A DNA stretch of 64,000 bases, from assembly GCF_020103695.1 (NCBI RefSeq), contig NZ_JAHXBF010000005.1, positions 248,001-312,000 of the forward strand. The letters run 5' to 3'. Made by a program: the position numbers and the translations under genes. The notes beneath the pieces were generated by a model that was given only the letters and a program-made list of their open reading frames with translations, had not been told where the DNA came from and did not search any database. Each line of letters starts with the position of its first letter. The stretch's first letter is position 1. Shown here piece by piece: positions 19,183 through 28,800 of this stretch. Source of the stretch: Hyalangium versicolor. GTDB taxonomy: Bacteria > Myxococcota > Myxococcia > Myxococcales > Myxococcaceae.

Positions 19183-21933
19183 TTGACGGAATCCAATCAG
19201 GGGCCGATCGGGCTTGCGGTCAAGCTGCCCTTCGCTACCCCGGAAGAGTTCCTCGCGAAGTATGGCGCCAACGTCACGCGGGGCGGCATCTACCTGCGCT
19301 CGAAGACGGTGAAACCGCCGGGGACCCAGGTCACCCTGGATCTGAAGCTCTCCACCGGGGCACGCATCATCTATGCGTCCGCCGTGGTGCACTTCGTCAC
19401 CGGGCAACAGGGCCAGGGCGTCTCCGGCATGGGGCTGCGCTTCCTGACGCTCGATCCGGAGACGAAGCGCTTCCTGGAGACTTCGGTCGCCGCCCTGCCC
19501 CACGGGCAGGCGACAACGCCCCCGGTTCCCCATGGGGTGGGAGAGCCTGACTACTCCATCCCACCTCTGGCTACCGAGGCTCAGCCGACGCCCGCTCCGG
19601 CCCCGCCCGCGCCTCCGGTTCCGCAACGGCCCATCGTCGTCAGCCCCGCGACGCCCGTTCCGCTGGCGGCGGTCCAGCGGCCACAGGCGGCTCCGGCGGC
19701 GACGCCTCCGCCGGTTCCCTCCCCGAGGACTCCACCCCCGGCTCCACCAGCGACCCCAGTTCCGGTAGCCGAGGCCCCGACGCCATCAGCGCCCCCGGTT
19801 CCTCCTCCGGCTCCACCGGCGACTCCTGTTCCGGTGGCTGAGGCCCCGGCGCAATCGGCGTCCCCAACTCCGGTGGCTCCTCCCCCTCCGCCTGCGCCGT
19901 CCGACTCCGAGGAGGTGCTGTCTCCCGACGAGCCTGAGATCATCGCCGAGCCCATGGCGGACGAGCAGGCGGCTGAGGCCTCCTCCGAGCCTCCTGCTCC
20001 GCCTGAGCCTCCTGCTCCGCCCGCGCCCCCTGCGGCTGCCGCTCCCGTTCCTCCACCCGCGCCTCCTGCGCCTCCGAACCGCCCGAGCGGCAGCCACGCG
20101 CCCGTCGTCTCGGCCCAAGCACCTCCGAACCGCCCGAGCGGCAGCCACACGCCCGTCGTCTCGGCTCAAGCGACTCCGAACCGCCCGAGCGGTAGCCACA
20201 CGCCTGTTGTCTCGGCCAATGCGAGCGCCACCCCCACCGCGCCTGCGTTCGAGCCTCCCAAGGAGGAGCCCAAGCGCGAGGGACCGATCATTGGCATCGA
20301 TCTGGGCACGACGAACTCGTGCGCCGGCTTCGTGCGCAACGGCAAGCCCGAGGTGCTGCGCAGCCGCGAGGGCCACAACACCGTGCCCTCGATCCTGGCC
20401 GTCAACGTGCGCGGGAAGATGATCATCGGGCACCCGGCCAAGGGGCAGATGCTCACCAACCCTCGGCAGACGGTGTACGGCGCCAAGCGGCTGGTAGGCC
20501 GTGCGTACAACTCGCCCATCGTCCAGCACATCAAGGAGCGCTTCCACTACGAGGTCGCCGAGGGAGAGAACGGCGAGGCGGCGGTGCGCCTGGGCAACCG
20601 CATCTTCTCGCTGCAGCAGATCTCCGCGTTGATCCTCCGGGAAGTGCGCGAAGTCGCCCAGAACCAGCTGGGCCAGCCCGTGTCGCGGGCGGTGATCACC
20701 GTGCCCGCGTACTACAACGACAACCAGCGCCAGGCGGTGCGAGAGGCCGGACAGCTGGCCGGGCTCTACATCGAGCGCATCCTCAACGAGCCCACCGCGG
20801 CGGCGCTGGCGTACGGCTACGGGCGCAAGCTGACCCAGCGGATCCTCGTCTACGATCTGGGCGGCGGTACCTTCGACGCGTCCGTGCTGGAGCTGCACGA
20901 CACCGTCTATGAGGTGATCTCCACCGGTGGCGACACGTTCCTGGGCGGTATCGACTTCGACAACGCCATCGTCGAGTACCTGCTGGAGGAGTTCGAGAAG
21001 CAGCACGGCCGGCCCTTCCAGGGCGATCGCGTGGCCATGCAGCGCATCCACGACGCGGCCGAGCGCGCCAAGTGCGCCCTCTCGGAGCGCCTGGACATGC
21101 GCATCCAGGTGGCGTTCGTGACGATGATCGACGACACGCCGTACGACATCGACGTCACGCTCACGCGCAAGAAGCTCATGGAGCTGACCGAGAAGCTGGT
21201 GGATCGCACCCTGGAGGTCTGCGACGAGGTGCTCAAGGCCAAGGGCCTGGCGCCGAAGGACATCCAGGAGGTGGTGCTGGTGGGAGGCCAGAGCCGCTTC
21301 CCGCTGGTGCACGAGAAGATCACCAAGTTCTTCGGCAAGCCGCCCACCAAGAACGTGCACCCGGACGAGGCGGTGGCGCTGGGCGCGGCGCTGCTGGCGC
21401 ACAGCCTGGGGCAGAAGGAGGGCGTCACCCTCATCGACGTGCTGCCCATGGCCATCGGCGTGGGACTGCCGGGCGGGCGCTTCAAGCACGTCATGGAGCG
21501 CAATGCTCCGCTGCCCGCGACGAAGACGTACACGCTGTCCACCAGCCGCGATCAGCAGACGGATCTCGAGATCAGCATCTTCCAGGGCGACTCGGATCGG
21601 ACGGCGGAGAACGAGTTCCTCGGGACGCTGAAGCTGACCGGCCTGCCCAAGCGCCCACGCGGCGAGGTGCAGGTGACGATCACCTTCGAGGTGAACAGCG
21701 AGTCGCTGCTGAAGGTGACAGCGAGGGAGAACTCCACGGGCCGGGAGATCTCCAGCACCTTCAGTACCCGGGACACGCCCGAGGCCGTGAAGGCACGGCT
21801 CGAACAGGAGCACCCCGCCGAGTCTTCGCCCGCGGGCGCCGGGGCCCACAAGGGCTCGCACATGAGCCCTCCCCCACCCGAGAAGAAGGCGGGGGTGGTG
21901 GGCTGGCTCAAGGGGCTCTTCGGGCGGCGCTGA
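19183..21933 (+). CDS. PilZ-like domain fused to an Hsp70 (DnaK-type) chaperone
   Basis: Unusual 916-residue fusion. Residues about 1-105 form a PilZ-like domain of the myxobacterial type; the second PilZ motif reads NVTRGG (Thr instead of Ser) and the R-x-x-x-R motif is missing, so c-di-GMP binding is doubtful. A Pro/Ala-rich linker of about 250 residues with repeats follows. Then comes a complete Hsp70 nucleotide-binding domain (IGIDLGTTNS, Y-G-A-K-R-L-V-G-R, YDLGGGTFD, VGGQSRFP) and a beta substrate-binding domain, but almost no helical lid; the protein ends in GWLKGLFGRR. TTG 19183 fits the domain start; GTG 19135 is the alternative. A regulated or localised chaperone is inferred. Confidence 0.88.
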   Translation: MTESNQGPIGLAVKLPFATPEEFLAKYGANVTRGGIYLRSKTVKPPGTQVTLDLKLSTGARIIYASAVVHFVTGQQGQGVSGMGLRFLTLDPETKRFLETSVAALPHGQATTPPVPHGVGEPDYSIPPLATEAQPTPAPAPPAPPVPQRPIVVSPATPVPLAAVQRPQAAPAATPPPVPSPRTPPPAPPATPVPVAEAPTPSAPPVPPPAPPATPVPVAEAPAQSASPTPVAPPPPPAPSDSEEVLSPDEPEIIAEPMADEQAAEASSEPPAPPEPPAPPAPPAAAAPVPPPAPPAPPNRPSGSHAPVVSAQAPPNRPSGSHTPVVSAQATPNRPSGSHTPVVSANASATPTAPAFEPPKEEPKREGPIIGIDLGTTNSCAGFVRNGKPEVLRSREGHNTVPSILAVNVRGKMIIGHPAKGQMLTNPRQTVYGAKRLVGRAYNSPIVQHIKERFHYEVAEGENGEAAVRLGNRIFSLQQISALILREVREVAQNQLGQPVSRAVITVPAYYNDNQRQAVREAGQLAGLYIERILNEPTAAALAYGYGRKLTQRILVYDLGGGTFDASVLELHDTVYEVISTGGDTFLGGIDFDNAIVEYLLEEFEKQHGRPFQGDRVAMQRIHDAAERAKCALSERLDMRIQVAFVTMIDDTPYDIDVTLTRKKLMELTEKLVDRTLEVCDEVLKAKGLAPKDIQEVVLVGGQSRFPLVHEKITKFFGKPPTKNVHPDEAVALGAALLAHSLGQKEGVTLIDVLPMAIGVGLPGGRFKHVMERNAPLPATKTYTLSTSRDQQTDLEISIFQGDSDRTAENEFLGTLKLTGLPKRPRGEVQVTITFEVNSESLLKVTARENSTGREISSTFSTRDTPEAVKARLEQEHPAESSPAGAGAHKGSHMSPPPPEKKAGVVGWLKGLFGRR
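20068..20220 (+). repeat. Three tandem 51-base repeats inside the Hsp70 fusion gene
   Basis: Units 20068-20118, 20119-20169 and 20170-20220 each encode 17 residues of the type A-P-P-N-R-P-S-G-S-H-T-P-V-V-S-A-Q. They differ at only a few bases, so the array is young. It forms the end of the disordered linker just before the chaperone domain. An older imperfect repeat, PPAPPATPVPVAEAP twice, lies upstream at about 19730-19860. Confidence 0.9.
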
Positions 21934-21939
21934 AGTCGG

Positions 21940-22731
21940 CTACTTCTGCAGCTCCGAAGCGTGGGAGTGGCCAGCGACGACCTGGTTCTCCGCGGCGTCC
22001 AGGAACGGCGAATGGGAATCGGCCTTCCCGCCATCCTGGGGGATGACGGGCACCACGGCCGCCTGCTGCAGAGCCTCCGCCGCCGCAGCCCGAGCCGCCA
22101 CCGCGGCCCGGCGGCGACTCCACACGAACCACCCGACGCCGATAACGGCCAGGACGACCAGCACCGCGGTCTGGCTCCTCTTGAGCTGATCGATCAGGTA
22201 GTCCAGCTCGCTGCCAAAGTGGAAGCCGAGGAAGACGAACAGCGGCGCGGACAGGAGCGCGGCCAGCCCATCCCAGAGGATGAAGCGCCAGTAGGACATG
22301 CCCACCGAGCCCGCGGTGAAGTACGTCACCGCGCGAACGCCCGGCATGAAGCGGGCAATCATCACGATCTTCTGCCCGTGCTTCTCGAACAGGCCTTCGA
22401 CCTTGGCGCGTTTCTCGGGGGTGATGATGCGCGCGAAGAAGCCGCCCTGCTTGCGCCCCACATTGCCGCCCAGCTTGCGGCCGAAGTGGAAGATGAGGCT
22501 GTCACCCGCGAGGATGCCCGCGAAGCCCACGGCCATCATGATGGGCAGGCTCGCGGCGCCCTTGTGCGCCAGGAAGCCGCCGAGGATCAGCGAGATGTCC
22601 TCGGGGAGCGGAACGCCAAGCCCGCACGCCAGGAGGACACAGAAGACCGTCGCGTAGGCAATGAATCCGTGGGTATTGCTCAGCAGATTGGTGAGTAACT
22701 CTTCCACGCTTCGTCCTTGGCTCTCGTTCAC
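21940..22731 (-). CDS. DedA family membrane protein
   Basis: Integral membrane protein of 263 residues in the DedA/VTT superfamily, which includes lipid-carrier flippases needed for envelope lipid recycling. Family features: a re-entrant segment with GVPLPEDISLILGG (about residues 38-51), F-x-R-x-x-P-G-V-R-A (R-F-M-P-G-V-R-A), and several hydrophobic helices up to residue about 205, followed by an Ala-rich cytosolic tail. GTG 22731 overlaps the stop of the upstream gene (GTGA), implying coupled translation; GTG 22707, with AAGGA seven bases upstream, is an equally good start. Confidence 0.88.
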   Translation of the reverse strand: MNESQGRSVEELLTNLLSNTHGFIAYATVFCVLLACGLGVPLPEDISLILGGFLAHKGAASLPIMMAVGFAGILAGDSLIFHFGRKLGGNVGRKQGGFFARIITPEKRAKVEGLFEKHGQKIVMIARFMPGVRAVTYFTAGSVGMSYWRFILWDGLAALLSAPLFVFLGFHFGSELDYLIDQLKRSQTAVLVVLAVIGVGWFVWSRRRAAVAARAAAAEALQQAAVVPVIPQDGGKADSHSPFLDAAENQVVAGHSHASELQK

Positions 22732-23720
22732 TTCCGAGGCGCATGCCCGGTACCTACCCGAGCCAGCCCCTCCAGCACCCAGCCATCAACCGGGCGCGGG
22801 TCTCCAAAACTCCCAGCCAGCGCCTTCAGCCCGAAGTAGCCCTCTCGAGTTGCCGCCTCGTAGGCCGCCTCCGGAGCTTCCAGGGCAGCCAGCGCCAGCG
22901 CCCGGCTCAGCAGCGCCACCGCGTACTCCCCCACCGTCGCCTCCCGAACCCCCAGCCCTTGCGCCTCCTTCAAGAGCGCCGGCCCTGCTGCCCACCGTGC
23001 CTGGGCTTGCTCGCTCACCCGGGTGGGGAGCATCAGCCGAGCGTACTCCGAGAGCGCTCGCTCCAGCTCAGGCGTCTTACCTGGACCTACCACCAGCGCC
23101 ACCCCTGTCCCGGTGCGGAAGCCTCGCACCCACCCTTCCTCTCCGAGCAGATTAACCACCACCCGGACGCCCGGCCCGCTTTCTGGAACGCGGAGCAGAC
23201 GCTGGGCACGTTGGAGCGGCGCATCCAGGACGGCAAGGTAGGAGCGCATCACTGATCGGTAGTCGTCGAACGTATCGGCTCGGAGGACAGGGACGGGCCA
23301 CTTCGAGTCCACGAGATCGAGCAGGGCCTCGAGCCCCTCCAACTCGCGGAGCTCGGCGGGGACATCGGCCTCGTCCTCCATGCGGACGGCGAGGGCCAGG
23401 TAGCGCTCGAGCGGCAGCGGGTGGGTGTCGAAGAAGGCCTGGGCGCGCTGGAGCACGGCGGCATCGGCGCTCGCCAGGGCCTCACGGACACGCACGCGAG
23501 CGGCCGGATAGCGGTAGGCGGGGACGGGGGCCATGCGGCGCACGGGGCCTGCGTCGTAGCCAGCGCGGTTGAGCAGGGAGAAGAGCGTGAAGACACGCGC
23601 ATCGGCCCGGAGTTCCACACCCGCGGGCGTGTAGACGCTGGCGAACCAGTCCGACTCGGCATGCGCCAGGGGGGCCCCGAGGGCCAGCAGCACGGTGATC
23701 ACCTGGGCGCACGCACGCAT
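22728..23720 (-). CDS. Exported protein of unknown function
   Basis: Unrecognised 330-residue protein. A clear signal peptide (residues 1-21, cleavage near A-H-A-E) indicates export. The rest is largely helical, rich in Ala, Leu, Arg and Glu, with no metal-binding or catalytic motif that I can identify; it may be related to DUF4932-like or protease-like exported myxobacterial proteins, but this is not supported. Its stop overlaps the DedA start, so the two form an operon and may both act in the envelope. Confidence 0.75.
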   Translation of the reverse strand: MRACAQVITVLLALGAPLAHAESDWFASVYTPAGVELRADARVFTLFSLLNRAGYDAGPVRRMAPVPAYRYPAARVRVREALASADAAVLQRAQAFFDTHPLPLERYLALAVRMEDEADVPAELRELEGLEALLDLVDSKWPVPVLRADTFDDYRSVMRSYLAVLDAPLQRAQRLLRVPESGPGVRVVVNLLGEEGWVRGFRTGTGVALVVGPGKTPELERALSEYARLMLPTRVSEQAQARWAAGPALLKEAQGLGVREATVGEYAVALLSRALALAALEAPEAAYEAATREGYFGLKALAGSFGDPRPVDGWVLEGLARVGTGHAPRK

Positions 23721-23748
23721 GAGCGGCGTTCAGGCTAGCACGGGGGAC

Positions 23749-24219
23749 TCAGGCGGCAGGGGCCTTTCCGACGAGCATGCGGAGCATCTCGCGGTTGTCG
23801 CGCGCCTTCTGGCCGAAGTACGTGACGATGCCCATGAGCAGCTTCACGCAGGCCTGGGGCTTCTGGATGAGGAGCTTCTGGAAGTCCGCGTGACGGATCT
23901 CCAGCGCGGACACATCGTTCATGGCGGTGGCGGTGCACAGCCGCTCGCCGATCTGCACCAGCGCCAGCTCTCCGAGTGGCTCACCCGAGAGCACATCCCC
24001 GAGGTTTACTTCCTCACCGGCCTGATTCTTGGCGCTCAGGCGCACCATGCCCTCACCGACGATCAGCAGCGATTCGCCCTTCTTGCCCTCGACGAACAGC
24101 TGGGTGCCCTTCGGGAAGGCGCGCGGGACGGCGATGCTGGCGAAGATCGCGATGCCAGTGTCGGTGAACCCCTTGAAGATGGGGCACGCCTTCAGCACTG
24201 TCTCGGGCACGATGGCCAT
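23749..24219 (-). CDS. Single-domain cyclic-nucleotide-binding (CRP-like sensor) protein
   Basis: Protein of 156 residues made of one cNMP-binding beta-roll and a C-terminal helix, with no DNA-binding domain. The phosphate-binding cassette is recognisable as GEPLGELALVQIGERLCTATA (residues about 79-99, shown here only in part by its G-E-L-A-L core and the following Arg). Such proteins are thought to sense a nucleotide or act as regulatory partners. ATG 24219 gives a normal N-terminus. It lies 28 bases downstream of nothing else on its strand except the exported-protein gene that follows, so it may start that operon. Confidence 0.85.
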   Translation of the reverse strand: MAIVPETVLKACPIFKGFTDTGIAIFASIAVPRAFPKGTQLFVEGKKGESLLIVGEGMVRLSAKNQAGEEVNLGDVLSGEPLGELALVQIGERLCTATAMNDVSALEIRHADFQKLLIQKPQACVKLLMGIVTYFGQKARDNREMLRMLVGKAPAA

Positions 24220-24293
24220 GGGACTGCTCCTACCACGTCCTACCGTCTCACGTCAGTTTTGCATCACCCTCCGGGGGAGCCAACGGCCTCCCC

Positions 24294-25691
24294 TTACGAC
24301 ACTACGAGAGGAAACCGGTCAGGCTGGACCCCTGCCAAGGCCTCGGCCGGCGGAGGCGCCACGGTAGGAGCCATCACCACCACGGTCTGTCGGCCCATGA
24401 GCTGGTTGGGGGTGGCGCGCTCGATGAGGACCTTCACCAGGGCACCGGCGGGGGCGTCTCCGTCGAAGTTGACGGTCCGGTTCTCGGGGGTCCGGCCGAA
24501 ACGCTTGGCGGAGTCATACTTGGAGTGACCCTCGACCAGCACTTCCACTTCGAGGCCTACCTGGGTGGTGGTGATCTCGCCGCAGATCTTCCGCTGGAGC
24601 TTCTGGAGGCGCTCGAGGCGGGCGATTTTCACCTCGTGGGGTACGGAGCCCCAGTCCTTCTCGCGCAGGGCGGCGCCCGTCTTGGGGCGGGGGCTGTAGA
24701 TGAAGGAGAACTGGTTCTCGTAGCGGACCTTCTCGGTGAGCTGCATCGTCAGCTCGAACTCTTCATCCGTCTCGCCGGGGAAGCCGACGATGATGTCGGT
24801 GGTGACGGCGATGCCGGGCCGGGCCGCGCGGAGCTTCTCGAGCCGCTCCAGGTACTGCTCCACGGTGTAGTCGCGGCGCATCATCTTGAGGATGCGGTCA
24901 GCGCCGCTCTGCACGGGCAGGTGGAAGTGGGGAGCAATCTTCGGCTGGGTGCGGAAGGCGTCGATGAGCTCGTCGGAGAGATCGTGCGGGTGGCTGGTGG
25001 TGAAGCGCACGCGCTCGATGCCGGGCACCTCGGCGGTGCGCAGGAGGAGCTGGGCGAAGCTGATGCCGCCCTTGTAGGAGTTGACGTTCTGGCCGATCAG
25101 GGTGACTTCACGCACGCCCACTTGGGCCAGGTCGGCCACCTCGGTGAGCACGTCCGGGAACGCGCGGCTGACCTCGCGGCCGCGGGTGTGAGGGACGACG
25201 CAGAAGGAGCAGACGTTGTCACAGCCCTTCATGACGGTGACGAACTCGGTCACCTTGCCGCGCGAAGTCTCCGCGTTGGCGCGGGGGAAGACGTACTCCT
25301 CGGAGTCGACGAAGGCCGTCTCCACGACGCGCTCGCGCTCCTGCTCCACGCGGGAGATGATCTCCGGCAGCTTGCCGATGTTGTCGGGGCCGAAGACGAA
25401 GTCCACGTAGGGGACCTTCTTGATGAGGCGGTCCTTTTCCTGCTGGGCGACGCAGCCACCCACACCGATGAGGGCGCCGCGACTGACCTTGACGGGCCGG
25501 TAGCGTCCGAGCGCCGAGAGCATCTTGTCCTCGGCCTTCTCGCGGATGGCGCAGGTGTTGAGGATGATGAGGTCTGCGTCATCCGGGGTGGGCGTCGGCG
25601 AGTACGAGAGCTTCGCCAGGACTTCGCTCATGCGGAGCGAGTCGTTGACGTTCATCTGGCAGCCGAAGGTGTGGATGAAGTAGCGCTTCAT
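24294..25691 (-). CDS. miaB: tRNA-2-methylthio-N6-isopentenyladenosine synthase MiaB
   Basis: Radical-SAM methylthiotransferase that modifies A37 of tRNAs reading codons starting with U. The 465-residue protein has the family's three parts: an N-terminal domain binding one iron-sulfur cluster through Cys in TFGCQMN, LNTCAIRE and VGGCVAQQ; the radical-SAM core with CDNVCSFC (about residues 158-165); and a C-terminal TRAM domain. Length and motifs match MiaB rather than RimO or MtaB. It starts at ATG 25691 and is divergent from the WGR gene across 162 bases. Confidence 0.96.
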   Translation of the reverse strand: MKRYFIHTFGCQMNVNDSLRMSEVLAKLSYSPTPTPDDADLIILNTCAIREKAEDKMLSALGRYRPVKVSRGALIGVGGCVAQQEKDRLIKKVPYVDFVFGPDNIGKLPEIISRVEQERERVVETAFVDSEEYVFPRANAETSRGKVTEFVTVMKGCDNVCSFCVVPHTRGREVSRAFPDVLTEVADLAQVGVREVTLIGQNVNSYKGGISFAQLLLRTAEVPGIERVRFTTSHPHDLSDELIDAFRTQPKIAPHFHLPVQSGADRILKMMRRDYTVEQYLERLEKLRAARPGIAVTTDIIVGFPGETDEEFELTMQLTEKVRYENQFSFIYSPRPKTGAALREKDWGSVPHEVKIARLERLQKLQRKICGEITTTQVGLEVEVLVEGHSKYDSAKRFGRTPENRTVNFDGDAPAGALVKVLIERATPNQLMGRQTVVVMAPTVAPPPAEALAGVQPDRFPLVVS

Positions 25692-25853
25692 GAACTTTTC
25701 CCGTTGAAAAACCGGTTCTTATGCGACGCCGGGCGGCGGAATGCAATCCGCAATCGGTATGACGCGGCCCGTTGCCGGGGGACGGCCCGGCGCATGCCTC
25801 GAATTCCGGAGGGCGAGCAAGCTACTGTCCGGCCCCGCAAAGGAGACCGAGAC

Positions 25854-28800
25854 ATGCGGCGCTTCGAGTTCACTGAGGGCTCGTCGAAGAAGTTCTGGGA
25901 GATTGACCTTCAGGACACCGGGTTCACGGTGCGCTGGGGTCGCATGGGCACCCAGGGGCAGAGCCAGCAGAAGTCGTTCGCCAACGCCCTGAAGGCCCAG
26001 GCCGAGCACGACAAGCTCGTCGCCGAGAAACAGAAGAAGGGCTACACCGAGGTGGGTGGTGCCACCTACACCGGGGCAGCCGCCATACCTGCTACCGCCT
26101 CGCCCCCGCCGGCCAGCCCCGCCGAAGTAGAGGTGAAGAGCCCTCCGGTCCCTGCCCCTGCTCCCACGCCTGCCTCCCCCGCGCCGATCAACTCCCAGCA
26201 GCCCATCTTCTGGAGCGACTCCCTCGTGCGGCGCGTGCACCCGCGACGAGGCGGAATGCAGGTTCCTGTCCGTCCCCTCCCCTCTTTGCAGGAGGCGTGG
26301 GCCTCGGTGAAGCAGCTGTTCGGGAGGTCTGTCCTGAACTCGAGCGAGCCCACTGCCAGACAGGGCGAGCTCGCCGCGCAGACGGTGGCCGCTGCGTCGC
26401 GGCTGTCCCGGAGCGAGCCCTCGATCGGGACACCTGAGGAGGACGCCGTCCTCCTGACCTTTCTGTCCGTCCTGCAGTACCCACGGACCTGGCACGACAA
26501 GGCCGACGTCGAGCCCGTCATCGACCTGCTGTTCTCCCTGGGAGGACCTGTCCATGCAACGCAAGCCGTGCTCCTGTCAGAGGGGATGCTGCTCGAGAAC
26601 GCGTCCGCGGCCTGGGTGCTCCCCTCCAGTCAGCACACGCACGGGTATAGCCACCTGAGCCGGGGGGAGTTGCGCGGCCTGCCCCGGCTGCGCGCCCTGC
26701 TCGCCACGCAAGCCGATGACGCCGGCTACGCGGCCGCTCGAGACGCCGCCGCAGCGCTCCTGGCCCAGGCCACGGATGATCAGCGCCTCGGCGCAGCCTT
26801 CCTCTTCCCCACCGAGGCCACCTGGGGCCGCACCGAGGCCCAGGCCTTCGCGGGCTCGCCCTCCTATAGGAGTCCGCTGTTCCTCTGCTCGATCTCGGAC
26901 CGGGACACGCTCAGCCTCGTGGCGCCCCATGTCTCGGGCGCCTACATGCTCGGTGGCTCCTCCTCGCAGGACTATCTGCCTTCGCTCCTGGAAGGCGTTG
27001 GCGTGGACTCCCTCCTGCTCCTGCGGAGCCTGGCCGGGCAGCAGTACTCCTCCGCCGAGGGACGGCGAAACTGGGCGGAGATCGTCTCCATCGTCAACGC
27101 GGATGAGGCGATGGAACTCCTGTGCGAGCACCTCTCCGAGAAGGAGGTGCTGCCCTTCGTCCTGGAGATGGCCCTCCGCTGGCCCGCCCGCGCCCTGCGA
27201 GTGCTGGTGCCCCGGGCCACCCAGCGGGGCAAGGCAGCGGAGGCTCCGCGCGTGGTGCTCACCACGTTCGTGCGCCGTGCCTCCGACGCCGTGCAGGCCG
27301 AACTGCCCGCGCTGTCCGAGGATGCTCGCAAGTTCGTCTCCAGCCTCCTGGCCGTGTCTGCTGGCCCCGACGTTCCCGACGCTCGGGCCGACCAGCTTCC
27401 GCCCGTGCTCGCCTCCCCACCCTGGCTGGTGGAGCAGTCGCCCACCGTCATCCCTGTTCTCGACGGCGTGAAGCCGCCCGAGCTCCCCGACACCCTCGAG
27501 TGGAACCCAGGAGAGCGCGAGGCATGGTCTCGTGAGAAGGGCTGGGAGCACTACGGGCAGTATTACTCCACCTACACCCCCGAGCAGTGGCACGAGGCCC
27601 GCAACCTGCCCCCGCAGACGGCACTGCCTCAGGCGAGCTTCTTCATCTTTGCCCCCGAGGACCTTGCCCTCCAGCACCTTGCGTACTTCCAGTCCCGGGA
27701 CCGAGCGGATGAGACGTGGCTTCCCGCCATCGCCGCGCGCTTCGGACTCGCGGCCGCTCCCCCGCTCCTCAAGTACGTCACCGCCAAGAGAGGAGAGCTG
27801 TACCGCCTGCTGATGCCGTTCGGCGTCTCGCGGATCGCCCCGCAGGTGGCGGAGGCGCTCGTGGGCACCAAGAAGACCCGTCCCCTTGCTCGCGCGTGGC
27901 TGTTGCGCCACCCCCAGCACGCCGCCGCCGGGCTCCTTCCGGTCGCACTGGGCAAGCCCTGCAAGGCCAAGGACGCCGCCTGTGCCGCGCTGCGACTGCT
28001 CGCCGCCAGCGGGCACGAGGCCACCGTGCTCGATCTGGCCGGACGCGTCTCGCCGCGGGTGCGCGAGGCCATCGCCCAGGTGCTCGCGTTCGACCCGCTC
28101 CAGCTCTTCCCACAGGATCGGCCGACGCTGCCCGACTTCTTCTCCCCGGTGGCCCTGTCCAGGCCGCTGCTCGCCGATCGCTCCGCGCGGCTCCCGCTGT
28201 CCTCCATCGAGGCGCTCGGGACGATGCTCTCCTTCTCTTCCCTGGAGGAGCCCTATGCCGGCATCGAGCAGGTGAAGGCTGCGTGCGAGCCCTCGAGCCT
28301 CGCCCGCTTTGCCTGGGATCTCTTCGAGGCGTGGATGGTGGCCGGCGCCCCGGGCAAGGCGGGCTGGGCGTTTCAGGCGCTCGGCTTCTTCGGGGATGAC
28401 GAGTGCGCGCGGAAGCTCGCGCCGCTTATTCGCCAGTGGCCCGGTGAGTCGGCCCACGCTCGCGCGGTGACAGGATTGGACCTGCTTGCCACCATCGGCA
28501 CGGACGTCACGCTCATCTACCTCAATGGCATCGCCGAGAAGGTGAAGTTCAAGGGCTTGCAGGAGAAGGCCCGGGAGAAGATTGCCCAGATTGCCGAGAC
28601 CCGAGGCCTGACGCGCGATGAGCTCGCCGACCGGCTCGTTCCGGACCTCGGGCTCGACGAGAGCGGCTCTCTGTCCCTGGACTTCGGCGAGCGCACCTTC
28701 ACCGTGGGCTTTGATGAGCAGCTCAAGCCTTTCGTGAAGGACGCCTCGGGCGCGCGCCTCAAGGATCTGCCCAAGCCCACGAAGAAGGATGACGCCGAGA

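Noticed and set aside
24525..25853. Upstream extension of the WGR protein by more than 400 codons
   Set aside because: It is antisense to miaB, whose radical-SAM motifs are unmistakable; the WGR domain begins right at ATG 25854, which has a good ribosome-binding site.
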